A stretch of DNA of 64,000 bases, taken from NCBI RefSeq assembly GCF_018139145.2, contig NC_059478.1, forward strand, positions 32,425,001 to 32,489,000. Reading direction: 5' to 3'. Positions 37,764 through 50,189 of this stretch are shown piece after piece. The DNA is from Gymnogyps californianus (lineage: Eukaryota; Chordata; Aves; Accipitriformes; Cathartidae). The position numbers were made by a program, and so were the translations under genes. The notes beneath the pieces are model-generated. The model did not search any database. It was not told where the DNA came from and saw nothing but the letters and a program-made list of their open reading frames with translations. How positions within the stretch are numbered: the stretch's first letter is position 1; every line of letters begins with the position of its first letter.

Positions 37764-38824
37764 CTAAATATTCAGATGAGTTACGCTATTTTGCATTCTG
37801 ATGCATGCAGTTCTTTCAATTCAATGTGTCTCTTAAGCACTTTGAGATTCAAATCTCTTGAATGCAGCAGCTTTCTGTGCTGTCCAAATCCACCTACGCC
37901 GTTCAGGTATTTTGCAGTATCTAGAGGCACACTTCTAAAAGGAATCCCTGCTCCCCCAGCACTTTGAAAAGAAAGTATTACGCTTGACATTGAATCCTTT
38001 TGGAAACTGGACCTTAATGGCTGCACTGAGTATATGCCTGTCTTTAAAATCTGGCATCAAGTGTAAGCTATGGATGCTTGAAAATGAGGCCTGAAGTCTC
38101 GCCTCGGTGTGGACAGGAACCATAGGACTGAGTGATTATTTCTCTTCAATAATGCTAGCTTGTTGGGTTGAAAAATAATGTTCTCCTCCACAGTGCTTAG
38201 TTTAGTCCGTAGGTTGAAACAGACTCCACAGTCCTTTCAGGTCCCCTGCCGGGATGTGACAGGAGAGGAAGATTTCCTTCGGTGGTATTCTACACCCTGT
38301 CAAGAACGGGCCTCGCTTGTGCCTTCAGCCCTCATCTTTCACATCATTTCTACTGCCTGTCATGTCGCTGTACCAGCTGGGATTCCAGCTTTAAGAAAGT
38401 GCAGAGCCAGTGTGGACTGTTCGAATTTGGCAATGCCTGGGGAAAAAAACAGCTGCTTTCTAAGCTGGAATCTGATTTGAAATTTTAGAGGCAAGTTAAA
38501 ATCCTGGAGTTCAAATCTGAGTTCATACTTGAAAATTCCAGCCTGACCATCTCTAGTTCTGTTTTGCTTCCTGTGTTTCATCTCACCCTGCTTTCGCCTG
38601 CCTGCCAGGATGACTGCAGAAGGAGCAGCTCCTCTGAGCTAGGAACTCCGAGAAGCACCTTTACTAGAAGGTGCTGGACCCAGCAGTGGATGGTAACACT
38701 TCCACTATGGTACTGCCAATAAGTGCATGGAAAGGCAATTCACATAATGATACAAACTAGTTTTCATTGCTGGGTCTCTTTCAGTCCTCCATAACTAGGT
38801 AAATGTAGATTCATAACTACTTAC
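37764..38824 (-). other. RNF170-like: RNF170-like intron
   Basis: This 1.06 kb intron lies between two well-supported exons. I checked it for an extra exon and found none; the protein alignment needs none. Confidence 0.75.
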
Positions 38825-38935
38825 GGGTCGAGGTTGCCCTGAGAAACGCTTGTTGTAATCTCTAATGTCATGTACAATTTGTTTACTTGGCTTATCTTGT
38901 TGCTTTTCACAAGAGACGTTATCCGGAAGAACCAC
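38825..38935 (-). CDS. RNF170-like: RNF170-like exon: linker after RING
   Basis: The 111-base exon (37 codons, phase 0 at both ends) encodes VVLPDNVSCEKQQDKPSKQI followed by VHDIRDYNKRFSGQPRP. RNF170 has the same HDIxDYNRRFSGQPRS block immediately after its RING, so the order of parts is preserved. On the minus strand the acceptor is TTTTCTTATGAAG and the donor is GTAAGT. The invariant DYNxRFSGQPR core is intact while the first part (VVLPDNVSCEKQQDKPSKQ) is free to vary, the pattern of a protein under selection rather than a decayed copy. Confidence 0.9.
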
Positions 38936-39412
38936 CTTCATAAGAAAAGAAGATCGGCATTAGCACGGTGTATTTTAATCTCCTGTATAAAGGACAGCGT
39001 TCTGTAGTACGTGTCTCTCCATAGTCTCTCGCAGCTGGACCTTTGTCCAGCTCCGGCAGTTCCACAACAGCAAGAAGATTTTCCTTTTACAACCTGCATC
39101 CAGCCTTCCAGTACAACAGGCAGCCTCTGACCGGGGTCAGAGGAGATTAGGAACTTCCGTATTGCTTTTTATGGAATGTTATCCCAGAGATTCAATAAAC
39201 CATACAAAAGTAAAACGCTGGAGGCCTGTTGAATATTTCGCACAGTTGCCCGATGTGACGTGTCAAATGATAAATGCGAATGGCTGCAGGGTCACTGAAG
39301 TCTAAGTGGGTTTTGAAATGCTACGGAAAATTAGAGGATAAATAAAGTTGATCCTAAGAGCTCAAGCTTGTAATTTTGTCTGTATCATAATGCAGATGGA
39401 GGTAAGTCTTAC
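38936..39412 (-). other. RNF170-like: RNF170-like intron, about 0.48 kb
   Basis: A short intron with donor GTAAGA and acceptor TTATGAAG. Nothing else is seen in it. Confidence 0.75.
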
Positions 39413-39486
39413 CTTTTGTCTGCAGAGAGGGCAGGTTATTGCTGCTAACCAGGGACTATGTTTCCAGTATGTGATCAGACAGGAAC
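39413..39486 (-). CDS. RNF170-like: RNF170-like exon: second half of RING finger
   Basis: After two bases that complete a Gly codon, the exon encodes SCLITYWKHSPWLAAITCPL and CRQK. It supplies the last zinc ligands of the C3HC4 RING: the Cys of GSC and the CPLC pair. RNF170 has [20 protein letters not shown] and CRQ here (from memory). The minus-strand acceptor follows a run of 17 T (A17 on the plus strand, 39,492-39,508) and the donor is GTAAGA. The conserved Trp before the last CxxC, needed for E2 contact in many RINGs, is present (SPW). Confidence 0.92.
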
Positions 39487-42400
39487 CTACCAAAAAAAAA
39501 AAAAAAAAGAAATGAAGATGCATGAAATATATTTGAGGATATTTAATGTTTACAAGGAAGTTATCAGAATTAACAAACCCTCTTTCTACAACGAACTGTA
39601 AAAATGAATGTAATTCTTCGCTTTCATTTTAATATGTGATTTACTCTGCAAAGTGACTGTGCAAAAAATGGAGCCTTAGCTCTTCTACACTGGTATACAC
39701 AGAGATGCATGGACCTCCTAAGGGAGACTTTGATTCAGTTTCTTTTCCTGGGGATAGCATCTTATTCTTGAAGCTCCCCTGACTGTGGTTGAAGCACTCA
39801 GGAGTACAGGCACCCTTCAGAGCGCAGCGCTGGCTGCTGCGGACAAAAGCAGTGCAGCTGCGTAAAGGCGGAGTTCCTCCAGAGCTAGGATGGCTTTTAA
39901 GGATGACGAGGGCCAGTTATCCCAAAGAAACCAACGTGCACAGCCAAGAGCCAGCCCGGTGGCGCAGAGTCCTGGTGGCACACCGTGTAGCTTGCTGATG
40001 AAGTGTCATACATGGGGCTATTTTGTCTGTCTGCTCCCCGCCCCGCTCCCCCTTTACTATATTTCAACTCTGTTACCCTTCTGGAAGTGCGTAGCTCTGG
40101 AAGAGCGAGTTGCTGCATTCTTTTTGATTCTTCTTACCCAGACAACTGCTAACAAATTTCGAAATGCAACATAGTAAGGGCTCAGGTGTGAAAGAGGGCA
40201 GAGTCTGAGGACAGTAAGATTAGACTGCACATGTAACTGACAGCAGTGGTTGACATACGTGAATGTCAGTGCTGGCACTGACAGCAAAACCAGCAAAGCA
40301 TAAATAGCATCTAATCAGAAGCAGCACAGCTTGACTTTCAGCTCCCGGGCGCAGTGTGCAGTGTGACAGGTCAGGGGAAAAAAAAAAATCTCTCAACATT
40401 TAAACTGATCAAATTTGACAAGGACCCCAGCGAAAACAGAAGCAGAACGCTGCGCTGCCATTTTGATGGCATTGTTTTATTGAATTGAACAATGCTCTTT
40501 GTTCTTAAAAATAACCAGCAAGTAGTTTCTTGTAAGCAGCATTATAACAAGAAGTCTTCAGGAGCCCTCAGCGCAGGGTTTTTCTGCACCCAGACTGACT
40601 TTGTCTGTTGTCACTGAAAAGGGGAATATTGGAGAAACTGTGTTTGAAATCAAGTATAAAAATGTTCATGATGCTATCCGTTACATCTTATATACTAGGA
40701 TTAGGGATGTTAAACTTGGCCCAAAGATATTTTTTATGAACCTCGCTCCGACTTGTGCTTTTTACTTTTGTTTTCATTTGAGTGCAGGGTTTTTCTTTAT
40801 GACTCTTCTATTTTGTTTGCGTATAGAGACCAGTTGGCTGGGCACATGGCTGTGTTTATAGCTAAATCCCCACGCGGTCTGTGTAAACTCAGTCTGGCAG
40901 CCAGCTTCCAGCTTTCGCTTGAACTTCTGCATTTGACAGACATCACCCCTGACTTCAGGAACCGCTTTGACCCACTGGGTCCAGATCCTGTAGCTTGATC
41001 CACGCAGCTGTACTGCTGTGCCTGTGCTCAGGCCCAGTGATGACAAGGGGGCACTGATGGATCCCGTAGTCCTTCAAGGGCTCTCAAAAAAGAACGCTGT
41101 GGAAATTAATATTTGCTGCGTGCAGAATCCTTTGTTTAGTAGAACAGGAATGGCAGGACTCCTCTGAAGTTGACCTATTTGTGCTTCGGTGCATTTTTCA
41201 TAAAATAGACAAAACCCTGGTTTAATCTAGCCTGCTACACAACCTTCTGAGGGAGTCTGTAGGTTTCTCTAAAATACCTCTGCGGTTATTGTTAATTAGA
41301 AAAAAATAATAGTGCTCAAGGATCGCTTTTCAGTTGAACTTCCTGAACATATGGTTCAAACTGAAGCTGAAAAGGAAAACTTCAGGACAAACTGTATGAA
41401 TTACTACTAATAATAAAATCAGACATTTTTTATAAGTCCACATTAATCTTCTTTAAAAGCTCTGGGTTGACCACGTTTTTTAAATAAAACTTTTACCAGA
41501 GCGGAATTTATTAAGAGAGCTCAGCATTGCCTTAGCTCTGTTCCACAGGGCATCAAGAGAAGTTTTATTACTGATTTCAGTCACAACAGACTTAGATCTA
41601 CGCAGAATGGTTTTGATAAGCCCAATGTAAAGTTTTATTGGTTTAAGACATGAAAACCAGACATGTTGCAGAGGCCGCTTCTACTATATAAACATAGTCA
41701 TAACATATATAATGCATTGCACTGCAATCAGTGCTTCAGAGTGTAAATGATGATGTACTTGAGGAAAGTAAAGCCTAGCTAAATATATACAGCTAACGAT
41801 AACAATATATACCAAGTTTGTATATGGTACTTCTCTGCAGATCTCAAAATAAAAACGAAGTCCGTATCATTATGTCATGTTCACAGATGGAAAAGGGAAA
41901 ATTAACCAGGCCAGAGAAAGAGGAAAATTGATGATCTTTGTTGTTATGTCTATCTTTGTACTTGAAACTATAACTACTGTGACATTATTTGAAACACGTT
42001 TTGAGGCCATATGCTTACTGTTTGTCCTGGAGTGAGTTATATTCAAAGTATCCTTTTCCTGTATGTTATAAAACAGTGTTATAAAAACATGAAACAACCT
42101 AAAGTATTAAATGGTGTCACTCAAGAGGTAGGTGAGCCCTACGAAGTGTCCCTACCTGTTGGTGATCCACTGATTTGTTGTGGTTTCAGAGGATGGAGGT
42201 AGCGGCAGTGGTGATGAGGAGTTGTGCTGTGTGAGCATCATTTCAATCTAGAGAAAAATGACACTTCCTAAAGATAAAAACGTGCTTTTATTGCACCAGC
42301 ATTAACAACACAGCCCCTTGTTCTCATTTATGCTTGGGTCTTTTTATAACACTCTTACATAGTGAAAAAAGTGTAAATGGCTTGTAAATATCACTTGCAC

Positions 42401-44020
42401 TTGCTTTAAGGTCTCTGTAAAACGCCAGAGCAGTAGAAAGGAGCTTTGTGGTTCCGACCAGTGTCTTCTGATGTGTCTTGCTGTCGCAGTATCAGACAGT
42501 ACTGCCTCCAGCCGCCTGCCTGCCCCTCTGCCAGAGCTTACTGATCTCGTGCCGCACAGTAGCCCTGAAGTACCTTCCTGGGCAGTTTCAGCCCCATCAG
42601 ATCATGAACTCCAGTTCTCTTCTGCCAGCCCGGCTGTGGGGATGCCAGCAGTCAGCAAGGAACCCGATCAGCAGCTGGGGCAGCCAGGTTGTAAACTTCA
42701 CCTGTAAATTCACTGGACGATATGTCTCAGAGGTCTGAGAGAAACGATGTGCAGTCCAAGCATGCTGGCGGCCTTATCCTGCTGCCTTTCAAAGCAGGTG
42801 CAAAGCTCACGCGGGCTCTAGTGGTGCAGAATGTGGGCCTTAAAAATCCTGAAATCCCCTTTATAAATGCAGTTAGGAACCTAACTCCCTCCGCTATTCT
42901 ATGCTTCATCCTCGTACTCCCTTTGAAAAAATATTTAAATTTCGTAATCCTAACCATATGGTTTAGCAGCCTCAAAGGCGGCATTTAGCAGACACATTTA
43001 TCTAGAGAATTATGGTTTTACTTAGATTATCCAGTGACTGTAGATGCACTGGGGGAGGACAGGAGACCACACCACGGGCAGCCTCAACAGAAGGACCCTC
43101 TCAATCTGGATCTGTCCCTTTCCTGCTAAGACAGATCCTGGACTGGAATAAACAGTTACTGAGCGTGCATCGTGATGAGATGTCTTTGAACATTTTTCCC
43201 CTGTATGACCACACAGATTTACTTAAAAAACAATCAACAGATTAAAAGAAGGTTTATACATGACTAGAAACTCACTTTTTTAATTGTTTAATATGTAACT
43301 TCCACTAATTTGTTTGTTTCTTTAGAAAGCTTTTACAGGACTACAAACCAGTGTAATTACGCCTTCTTGCGCTAGGTCACTTCTGCTTTATTTTAGGCCA
43401 GTGTTTCACATGGAAGCAAGTCTGTGGAACAGAATCAGACCTCAGCCCAGTGTGTCTTTCTCCTGATTTTCACCGGTCTAAACACAATCAGAATTAATTT
43501 TATGGGATAGCTGGATTTTTATGCTGTTGATTAAAAAGACAAGCTGTCTTCCCAGAAGTGAGTTCATGCTTGAAGATAAGACTTCATGTTTGTTACATCT
43601 TGAGCTTTTACAGTGACAAACTGTATGATTATTAGACTGTTGGTTTTTATAACAGGGTTTTTTCCACAGTTGAATACAAATTGTGTGATTTTCTGGTGCC
43701 CTTTACCCATTCCATGAGTTTGTGTTGTAATTTAACAGTATCCTGTGAGATGATCTGTTACTTCTTGTCGTCTTAAGACTTCTTGGGCATTTCAGAAGTG
43801 GCACCTTGTAGATGTGAAAGCAATGAGCAAATAAAAATACTGCTACTGATTTTTGGGGGGCATATAAAGATGGAACATCTCCTGCTTCTAGTGAGAGCAC
43901 TTACACGAATTCCAGGGAGAAGGGCTTGGTCCTGGTTCTTACATAGGACTTGAGATTTCTGTAAGAAGAGTGCTTTTAGTAGCCTGTGTATGCACTGTGC
44001 TGTCAATCCAGAAAACTTAC
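39487..44020 (-). other. RNF170-like: RNF170-like intron, 4.5 kb
   Basis: This intron splits the RING domain between its fifth and sixth zinc ligands. It contains A17 (39,492-39,508) and otherwise unremarkable AT-rich DNA. No exon or nested gene was recognised on either strand. Confidence 0.75.
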
Positions 44021-44129
44021 CACAGAATAAATGTCCACAGTTGGTTTCTACTGGGAGAGTAGCTGTCTGGAGACAGATGGGGCAGCTGAAGTCACTGTGA
44101 TTACTAGGTTGCCAAATTTGGAGTGATTC
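44021..44129 (-). CDS. RNF170-like: RNF170-like exon: first half of RING finger
   Basis: The exon encodes [20 protein letters not shown] and then [16 protein letters not shown] plus one base of a Gly codon. It carries ligands one to five of a C3HC4 RING: CPIC, then CGH, then FC, with 11 residues between CPIC and CGH. RNF170 has [20 protein letters not shown] at the same place (from memory). The acceptor on the minus strand is a good CTTCTCTTCCAG and the donor is GTAAGT at 44,020-44,015. The frame joins the next exon to give CGHLFCGSC. The exon begins in phase 0, so at least one more coding exon lies upstream (higher coordinates). Confidence 0.93.
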
Positions 44130-44277
44130 CTGGAAGAGAAGTAGTACAGAGTCTTCAATAAATTAGTATTTTGATTGACATATTCAGTTCATTAATAATA
44201 ATTTACTATGATTAGCAGAGAGTCACAGAAACTAAGTATAGATGTCACGCATAACTAATCGTTACCTCAGCAGATAA

Positions 44278-44395
44278 TGAAAATTAGGCACAAAGAAATG
44301 AAGTGCTTTGTGTAATCCTACAGAAAGGGCCGGTGTCAGAGGTAAGATCATGATGCCACGTTTCTGCTTCCAGTGATAGATCCACACACCACTGG
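44278..44395 (-). repeat. MIR-like SINE remnant
   Basis: GAAAATTAGGCACAAAGAAA, TGAAGTGCTTTGTGTAATCC and ACAGAAAG align with the reverse complement of the MIR core (GAAACTGAGGCACAGAGAGG, TTAAGTGACTTGCCCAAGG, TCACACAGC). CAGTGATAGATCCACACACC then resembles the inverted tRNA-like head. It sits just upstream of the RNF170-like RING exon. Confidence 0.5.
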
Positions 44396-45064
44396 GTAAT
44401 ATTTCTGTTTTGAAAGCCAGTCGAGTTTGCCCCACCGGCTTGTCTAGCTGTCATTATTAGTCAGACAGCACCCGAAGTCTGCCTCAGTAGCTTTTGGGTC
44501 TTTTTCCTCCTCCTTTGTAGTCATGTCTGTCACTCAAATGTACTGAAATAAAACCCGGTGCGTTCTCTGCCTTCCTTGGGTGGCAGAATGGTATCCTTAG
44601 CGTGTACCATAGGCTATGTAACAAAAAGACTCCTGTATTTAAGTAAAAAGGTTGCTTCCAAACAATCCTTCCTTTGCTTAGCAAAGTCTATAATTAAGAA
44701 TAATATTGAGCTTTGTTTTTAGAGCGGGAAGATTAGAATTCTGTAAGCCTCTGAAATGCTAAGAGGCATTTTGAAATCCAAAGTGTATTATCATATTCCT
44801 GGAGGGGAAAGGCTGAAGGATGTACGTTGGTCTTCCAGTCTTGGCTCCTAAATCATTGCCTGTAAGCAGTAAAAGTCTCTTTGGCAGTATATTCATCTAT
44901 GCCAGGATTGTTTGATAGAGTGAGAGATAAAATAGCCGTTCTTACTTGATATTGATTCCTTACCACATCGAAAGTTTTTGCTACCTTTATAATGACGTAT
45001 TAGCTAGTCTGTAATGGATGCTGGACCTGCCTGCTTCGTCTTAGCACACCATGGAGAAACTTAC

Positions 45065-45107
45065 ATTTGATCGTATGTTCGATTGCCATAACCACAATGA
45101 GATCAGT
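45065..45107 (-). CDS. RNF170-like: Candidate upstream exon of RNF170-like gene
   Basis: This is a weak candidate. On the minus strand a good acceptor (TTACATTTTCTTCAAAG) and a consensus donor (GTAAGT) flank 43 bases. If it joins the RING exon in phase 0 it encodes LISLWLWQSNIRSN after one base of a split codon, i.e. the end of a hydrophobic segment followed by a polar linker. RNF170 likewise has a transmembrane segment before its RING, but I see no residue-level match, so this rests on splice signals and phase only. Confidence 0.28.
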
Positions 45108-48100
45108 CTTTGAAGAAAATGTAATAACAGTGTGGTTAGTGTCCGTCCTTTCTCGAGAGAAAGTTATTTCAACCTTTCTATCAGTCCCAGAACCAGAGGG
45201 GCACTTCTGAAACTGGGAGGGAGCTTCCAAGGAAGTTCCTTCACTTTAAGGCAGAGTCTTGAAGGTTATTGTCTGTCCTCCACTGCCTGTGCATGTTTAG
45301 CGAGGCTCAACAGGAGATGGCATCAATTACAGTTTTATTTTGTATTTTGATCAAAAAATGATGAACTTCACATGTTTCTTAATGACCACAGAGGTCCAGC
45401 ATTATATGGAATGGGCATTATTTTTCCATTACTGAAGGCATTCAGATGAGATGATGGCGTACTTTGGGAGTACAGCATTACTGTATGCTTGCTGTCCCTT
45501 GTTGCCCAATTTGGATTGCTTATTTGTTTTTCAGATACCTGATTGGCACCTGTCTACATGATCAATTCAGAAAATTCCAAGTATTTGACCTATTTATATA
45601 AGATTTTATAAAGAGAAAATTGAATAGAGTCTATATTTTGCATATCAAATACTGGAAGATCCAGAGTGACTGTGAAGATTTAAGCTCATTTGACAACAGA
45701 CAAAGTTTTTTTCTAAGAAGTAGTTAATTTTTCTAATGTAATAATTCCAAGAAAGAAGAGAGAGGTCGTCATGTAGGTCTGCCAAATGAGTGTTCAGGAA
45801 ACCGGGTCTCTTGCCAGAGCCATGTCTAAAATGACGAGTTCACTAAATCCGTGATTTTAAATCGGCACCTTTAATACCAGTCTTTCCTTCCTGTAATGAG
45901 GATCTGTAAATAAGAACTGGAGGTTTTAAAACAATGTGCCATAACTACTGGAAAAAGTCTTTCTCCTTTACTGTTTGTGAAGTTATAAATGTATTTGTTT
46001 CTGATTCTCAACAGAAAAACTTCAGATGCTGAAGGCATTTACATTGTTTTCACATTTTCCTCTCTATGCACTGATAGGATTGTCTCCTGCTGAGGTAACA
46101 ACCACGCAATAGCCCAACAAAGCTGGGATGACTGGGTACGAATAACTAAAACACAACAATGATCAGATCCAAGTCCAGTACACTGACAGGTGAACGCCAG
46201 GCAAGCAGATTTTAACACAATGCTACCTAAAATTCATATGGCACATCACATTCCTATATTTTGACTTCCCGTGCAGTACTGATGGGGTATTTGCAGATTC
46301 AGAAGAGCATTATTTCAACTGATACAAGCTCTAATAGTTTTCGTCAGCTGAGGAACTGCCCCAGAGCAGTTGTGTTTATACACATTGCGTACATGACATA
46401 AGCTGATTAGGTATCTACTCTTTATTTTTGCAAAGTAATAACACATTTCTTTAGCTTTGTCTCACACAACAAAGGGAACCAAATGTGTTTCTGATTATGC
46501 AATAGATACTGAGTCAAGGGAAACCCAGCATTCCCAGACCATAACCGATGGAAATTTTGAAAAGCTTTCTTGCCCTTTGCAACCTCAAGAAGTCGAAATC
46601 GCTCGTGTATTTTGTATTAGAATGTGTTGTACAATAATTAACTTACTATATGACTCCTAGGGGACAAATGATTATAGTTTTTTTCCAGATGACTCATCTG
46701 CTGACTTACATGAGCAAGTCTGCAGAAACAGAGTTTGTGCTGTTCAGAAAACAGGAAAATTGAATGTTGCTGTGCTGCCGTATGATACCAGTTCTGGCTG
46801 CTGAGGTAAGCTACCACGCGAAGGGGCTGGAAACTCGTCAGCTGAGTGCAAGTTCCTGTTGAGACTTTGAAAATGCTCAAGCTCTGCTCTCAGAGCATTT
46901 GAGTCAGAGTTAGGACTATCAATTAGAGCAAAGAACCAGGCAATGATCCTGTACTAACGACACTAGGTGAAGAATATGTGCATGTATACGATGATGAAAA
47001 ATCATTCAAACCCAGTACCGTGAAGCAGCATTTTTTATTGTAATCTCTCTCTCACTGAATGAAGCAAGGTGGGAAACTCGACCAGCTCTTGCAGTATGAC
47101 TAACAGGTGGCAGATTCAGCAGAAAAAAAAATGGGCAATTCTTTACATTCACAGTTAAGCAGTGGACGTTCTTATGGCTGCTAGAAACTTTGGAGTTCAA
47201 CAGGTACTGGGCATCAAGTACTATTAAATGCAAAGGTAGTACCTCTGACTGAGGAAGTTCCTGACCCATAAATCGCTAGAGAATGAAAGAGTATTCTGAG
47301 GAAGCGTCGTTAATGTTTCTTTATTCTTCTGTAGTCATCCATTGCTGCAGAGAGGGCAAGATGGCCCTGGCTTGACCTGGTATAGCCATTCTTACATTAA
47401 TAGAGCATTTGGGGGGGAAAGAGACCTGGGGTCACCTTCAGCAAAGATATCAGTGGCTTAGTCTTGTCCTGAGTAGATAGGCTAGGAAAAACATGCCAAA
47501 TCTTTCATTTATTTTTAATAGATTATGCGCACATAATCAAATTTCTGATTTATTGAGTCCAAGCACTCAAAATGGTGTTCGAGTTGGCTTTATCCTGGTT
47601 ATAAGGGGACCACCCAGCTGGATCTGATAGAAGGAGAAGACAGATGATATCTGACATAGCTATAAGTCTGCCAGAACTCATTTACCCCTTCCAAAATCTT
47701 GAGCCAGCCTTTGAACGTTTGAACTAGCAGATTGAATTAGAGATTGAAGTAGCGATTATGGCCGTTAGTATTTTGTGTCACGAGGCTTTGAGTTTTTGAT
47801 GGCATTAAACAGGCTTAACAAAATAAAATATTTAGTGTGACTTTGCCTAAAATGACAGCTTTTTAAGGAGCTTCCTCTCGTACAGTAGTTCGACATGTAA
47901 TTACACAGCACAATTAAAATTGTCATTCCTGTTAACATTTTAGGCTGGAAACTTTGAGAGTGCCCATAAAAGCTACTATTTCATAGCCTTGTAGTTGGAT
48001 CTTGGTGCCTATCTCACCTTTGAAAATCCCAGGCCTGGATAACGCCATACTGATACTGTAAAGCAGCTTTGATGAATAAAAAGGGGACTATGGAAGTAGT

Positions 48101-49646
48101 TTTCTAGGCAGCATACTGAAATTAGGCTCCTCTGCCAGAAACATCTCTGCTATGGGAGAAGTGGGGCAAACTTGCACCATTTGTCACCAGAAGCATCACG
48201 TTCTAGGAACTTGATTAGCTGCAAATTAGGGAGTGCCACAAAGTTAGCACAGAAAATCAAGTCTGGAAGTTCCTTCAGGATTCATACTGCTCATACTGGT
48301 GAGGTTTGAAATGCTTCTGTTCCCAAGTCTAAGAGACAGAGGGAAGCTGAAGAATTCCTCATACTTTACAACCACAGAACTCCCATTGTGTTATATGAAG
48401 ATACCCAAGTCAAGATTTTCAGTACAATTTTCTTAATACTATTTTGAACACTTAATGTTAGCTTTTGTCTAAGATTCATCTTTAAAAACCCTAAAATATT
48501 GGTGTTTCTAACCCATAGAAACATTCCCATGTTCTTGGGAATCATGCTACAGCCAGAATGGGACAGTAAAATGTATAGTCCAGTAGAAGTTAATTTACTT
48601 CATTTGGAGGAAATGAAAAAAAAACCCACAACCAAAACCAAACCCCAAAGTTCAGAAGCAAATTATTCTGAAAAACAGACTTAGAATCCAAAGATCTAGA
48701 GAAAGCCTTAAACTCTGCCACCTCAAATTTCAAGTGCCACAATGCCTCTCTTTTGCGTATCTCCCCCACCATCAATTCCCTAGTCCAGAGTTAGATTCCC
48801 GAGCACCTTCTGCGGCACAGAGAGAGATTGAGACATGTAAGGATTATACCTAAATCACCCAGACCAAGTACTGGAGATGCCTACCACTAGCCAACAGTAA
48901 TATTAAACACATAGGTTATGTCTCTTTTCTCACCATTTGCAAGGAAGGCCCCATCATGTTGTAAAGCTGGGGGACCCAGCATCCTCTCCAAGTGCACAGG
49001 AGTATTCTTTGAAAGAACTGGGCAGGGCTCAGCATTTTCAAGCAGTGGCACTGGTCACCTTTTAAATAATTCTCAGTGGTGAAAGCCTTCACCCACATAG
49101 GGAATGCTGGCCGAGTGCTTTCACTGACCAAAGAGATTCAACCCCCGTGTCCAGTGAGAAAACCCTCATCACCACACCACTGGACACCATCGGCAGTTTT
49201 CACCAGACCACGCACCTAAATTAGATCATGGACGTAAAGTGATTCCCTATCTAAAAAGTACTGAGGGAAAATGAACCCCCCACCTTCACAACCTAGCAAG
49301 AAGATAGTAAGTTGAATGTACTGTGACATACATGCTCATATATGAGAGAAATGGCTTTTGAAGACTTACAGTAAGATTATGGGGGTTGCAATGGATGACG
49401 ATGCTTCATGTGACATTTTAGATTTGCTGGTTGGCAAAGGCCATGGCAAGTTTACATGTTTATTTTTAAATACAGTTTTAATTTTTTCTAAAATCAGGTC
49501 CTTATGTTTATATTCCTTTCTCAGTGAGCACCACAGGTGTTACTTGCTTTTGGAGTCAGACTTGCAAAAGAATTCTGCGTGTAGGTACCTCATCAGGGGC
49601 CAGGCTTTGCAACTGTTCAAGCCCAGAAGTTCCCTATGTGCCAGTC

Positions 49647-49682
49647 AGATTTTTGAGAAAAAGGAGATTTTTGAGAAAAAGG
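49647..49682 (+). repeat. 18-bp perfect tandem duplication
   Basis: AGATTTTTGAGAAAAAGG occurs twice head to tail without a mismatch, followed by AGATC. It is a recent local duplication in non-coding DNA. Confidence 0.85.
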
Positions 49683-50189
49683 AGATCTTTTCAAATCTGG
49701 ACACATCTTTTGGCTTGAAATGAAAGCTGAGCATTTCAGAAAATAATTCTAGTAGAACTCTGCAAAATCAAGTCTATTGTACTAAAACACAGCCACTAGG
49801 TTTGATACATTTTTAATACTTGCATGCAAAAGAAAGGTGTGAAGAAGTGATCAGATTGCTGATTATGAAGCCAGAAGCTCCTGGGTATAAACTTTTATCT
49901 CTGTGACACAGCTCAGCTGACAACATCTTTCAGTTTTACCACAAGGAAATTTAGCTTTAAAGCATCAGTGATGAGTCCATTCTCATCAGCATGTTTGAAG
50001 AGAAGGAATTAAAGTTTAAAAAGCACTTAGCAGATTCAAGTGCTAACAAACATTTATTCATTTTTCCATGAACATGTGCCATTATTTAGAAGTAAAATAG
50101 ACCTTGCTTTGAGGTTTAAACTTGTTAGGAAGGCATGATACTGTGCGACCTCTTGGTCAGATTCCTTTGATAGGTGAGCAGCTGCTCCG

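Noticed and set aside
37458..44129. Reading the RNF170-like exons as a processed or decayed pseudogene
   Set aside because: Introns are present, all splice sites are consensus, phases agree and all visible RING zinc ligands are intact.
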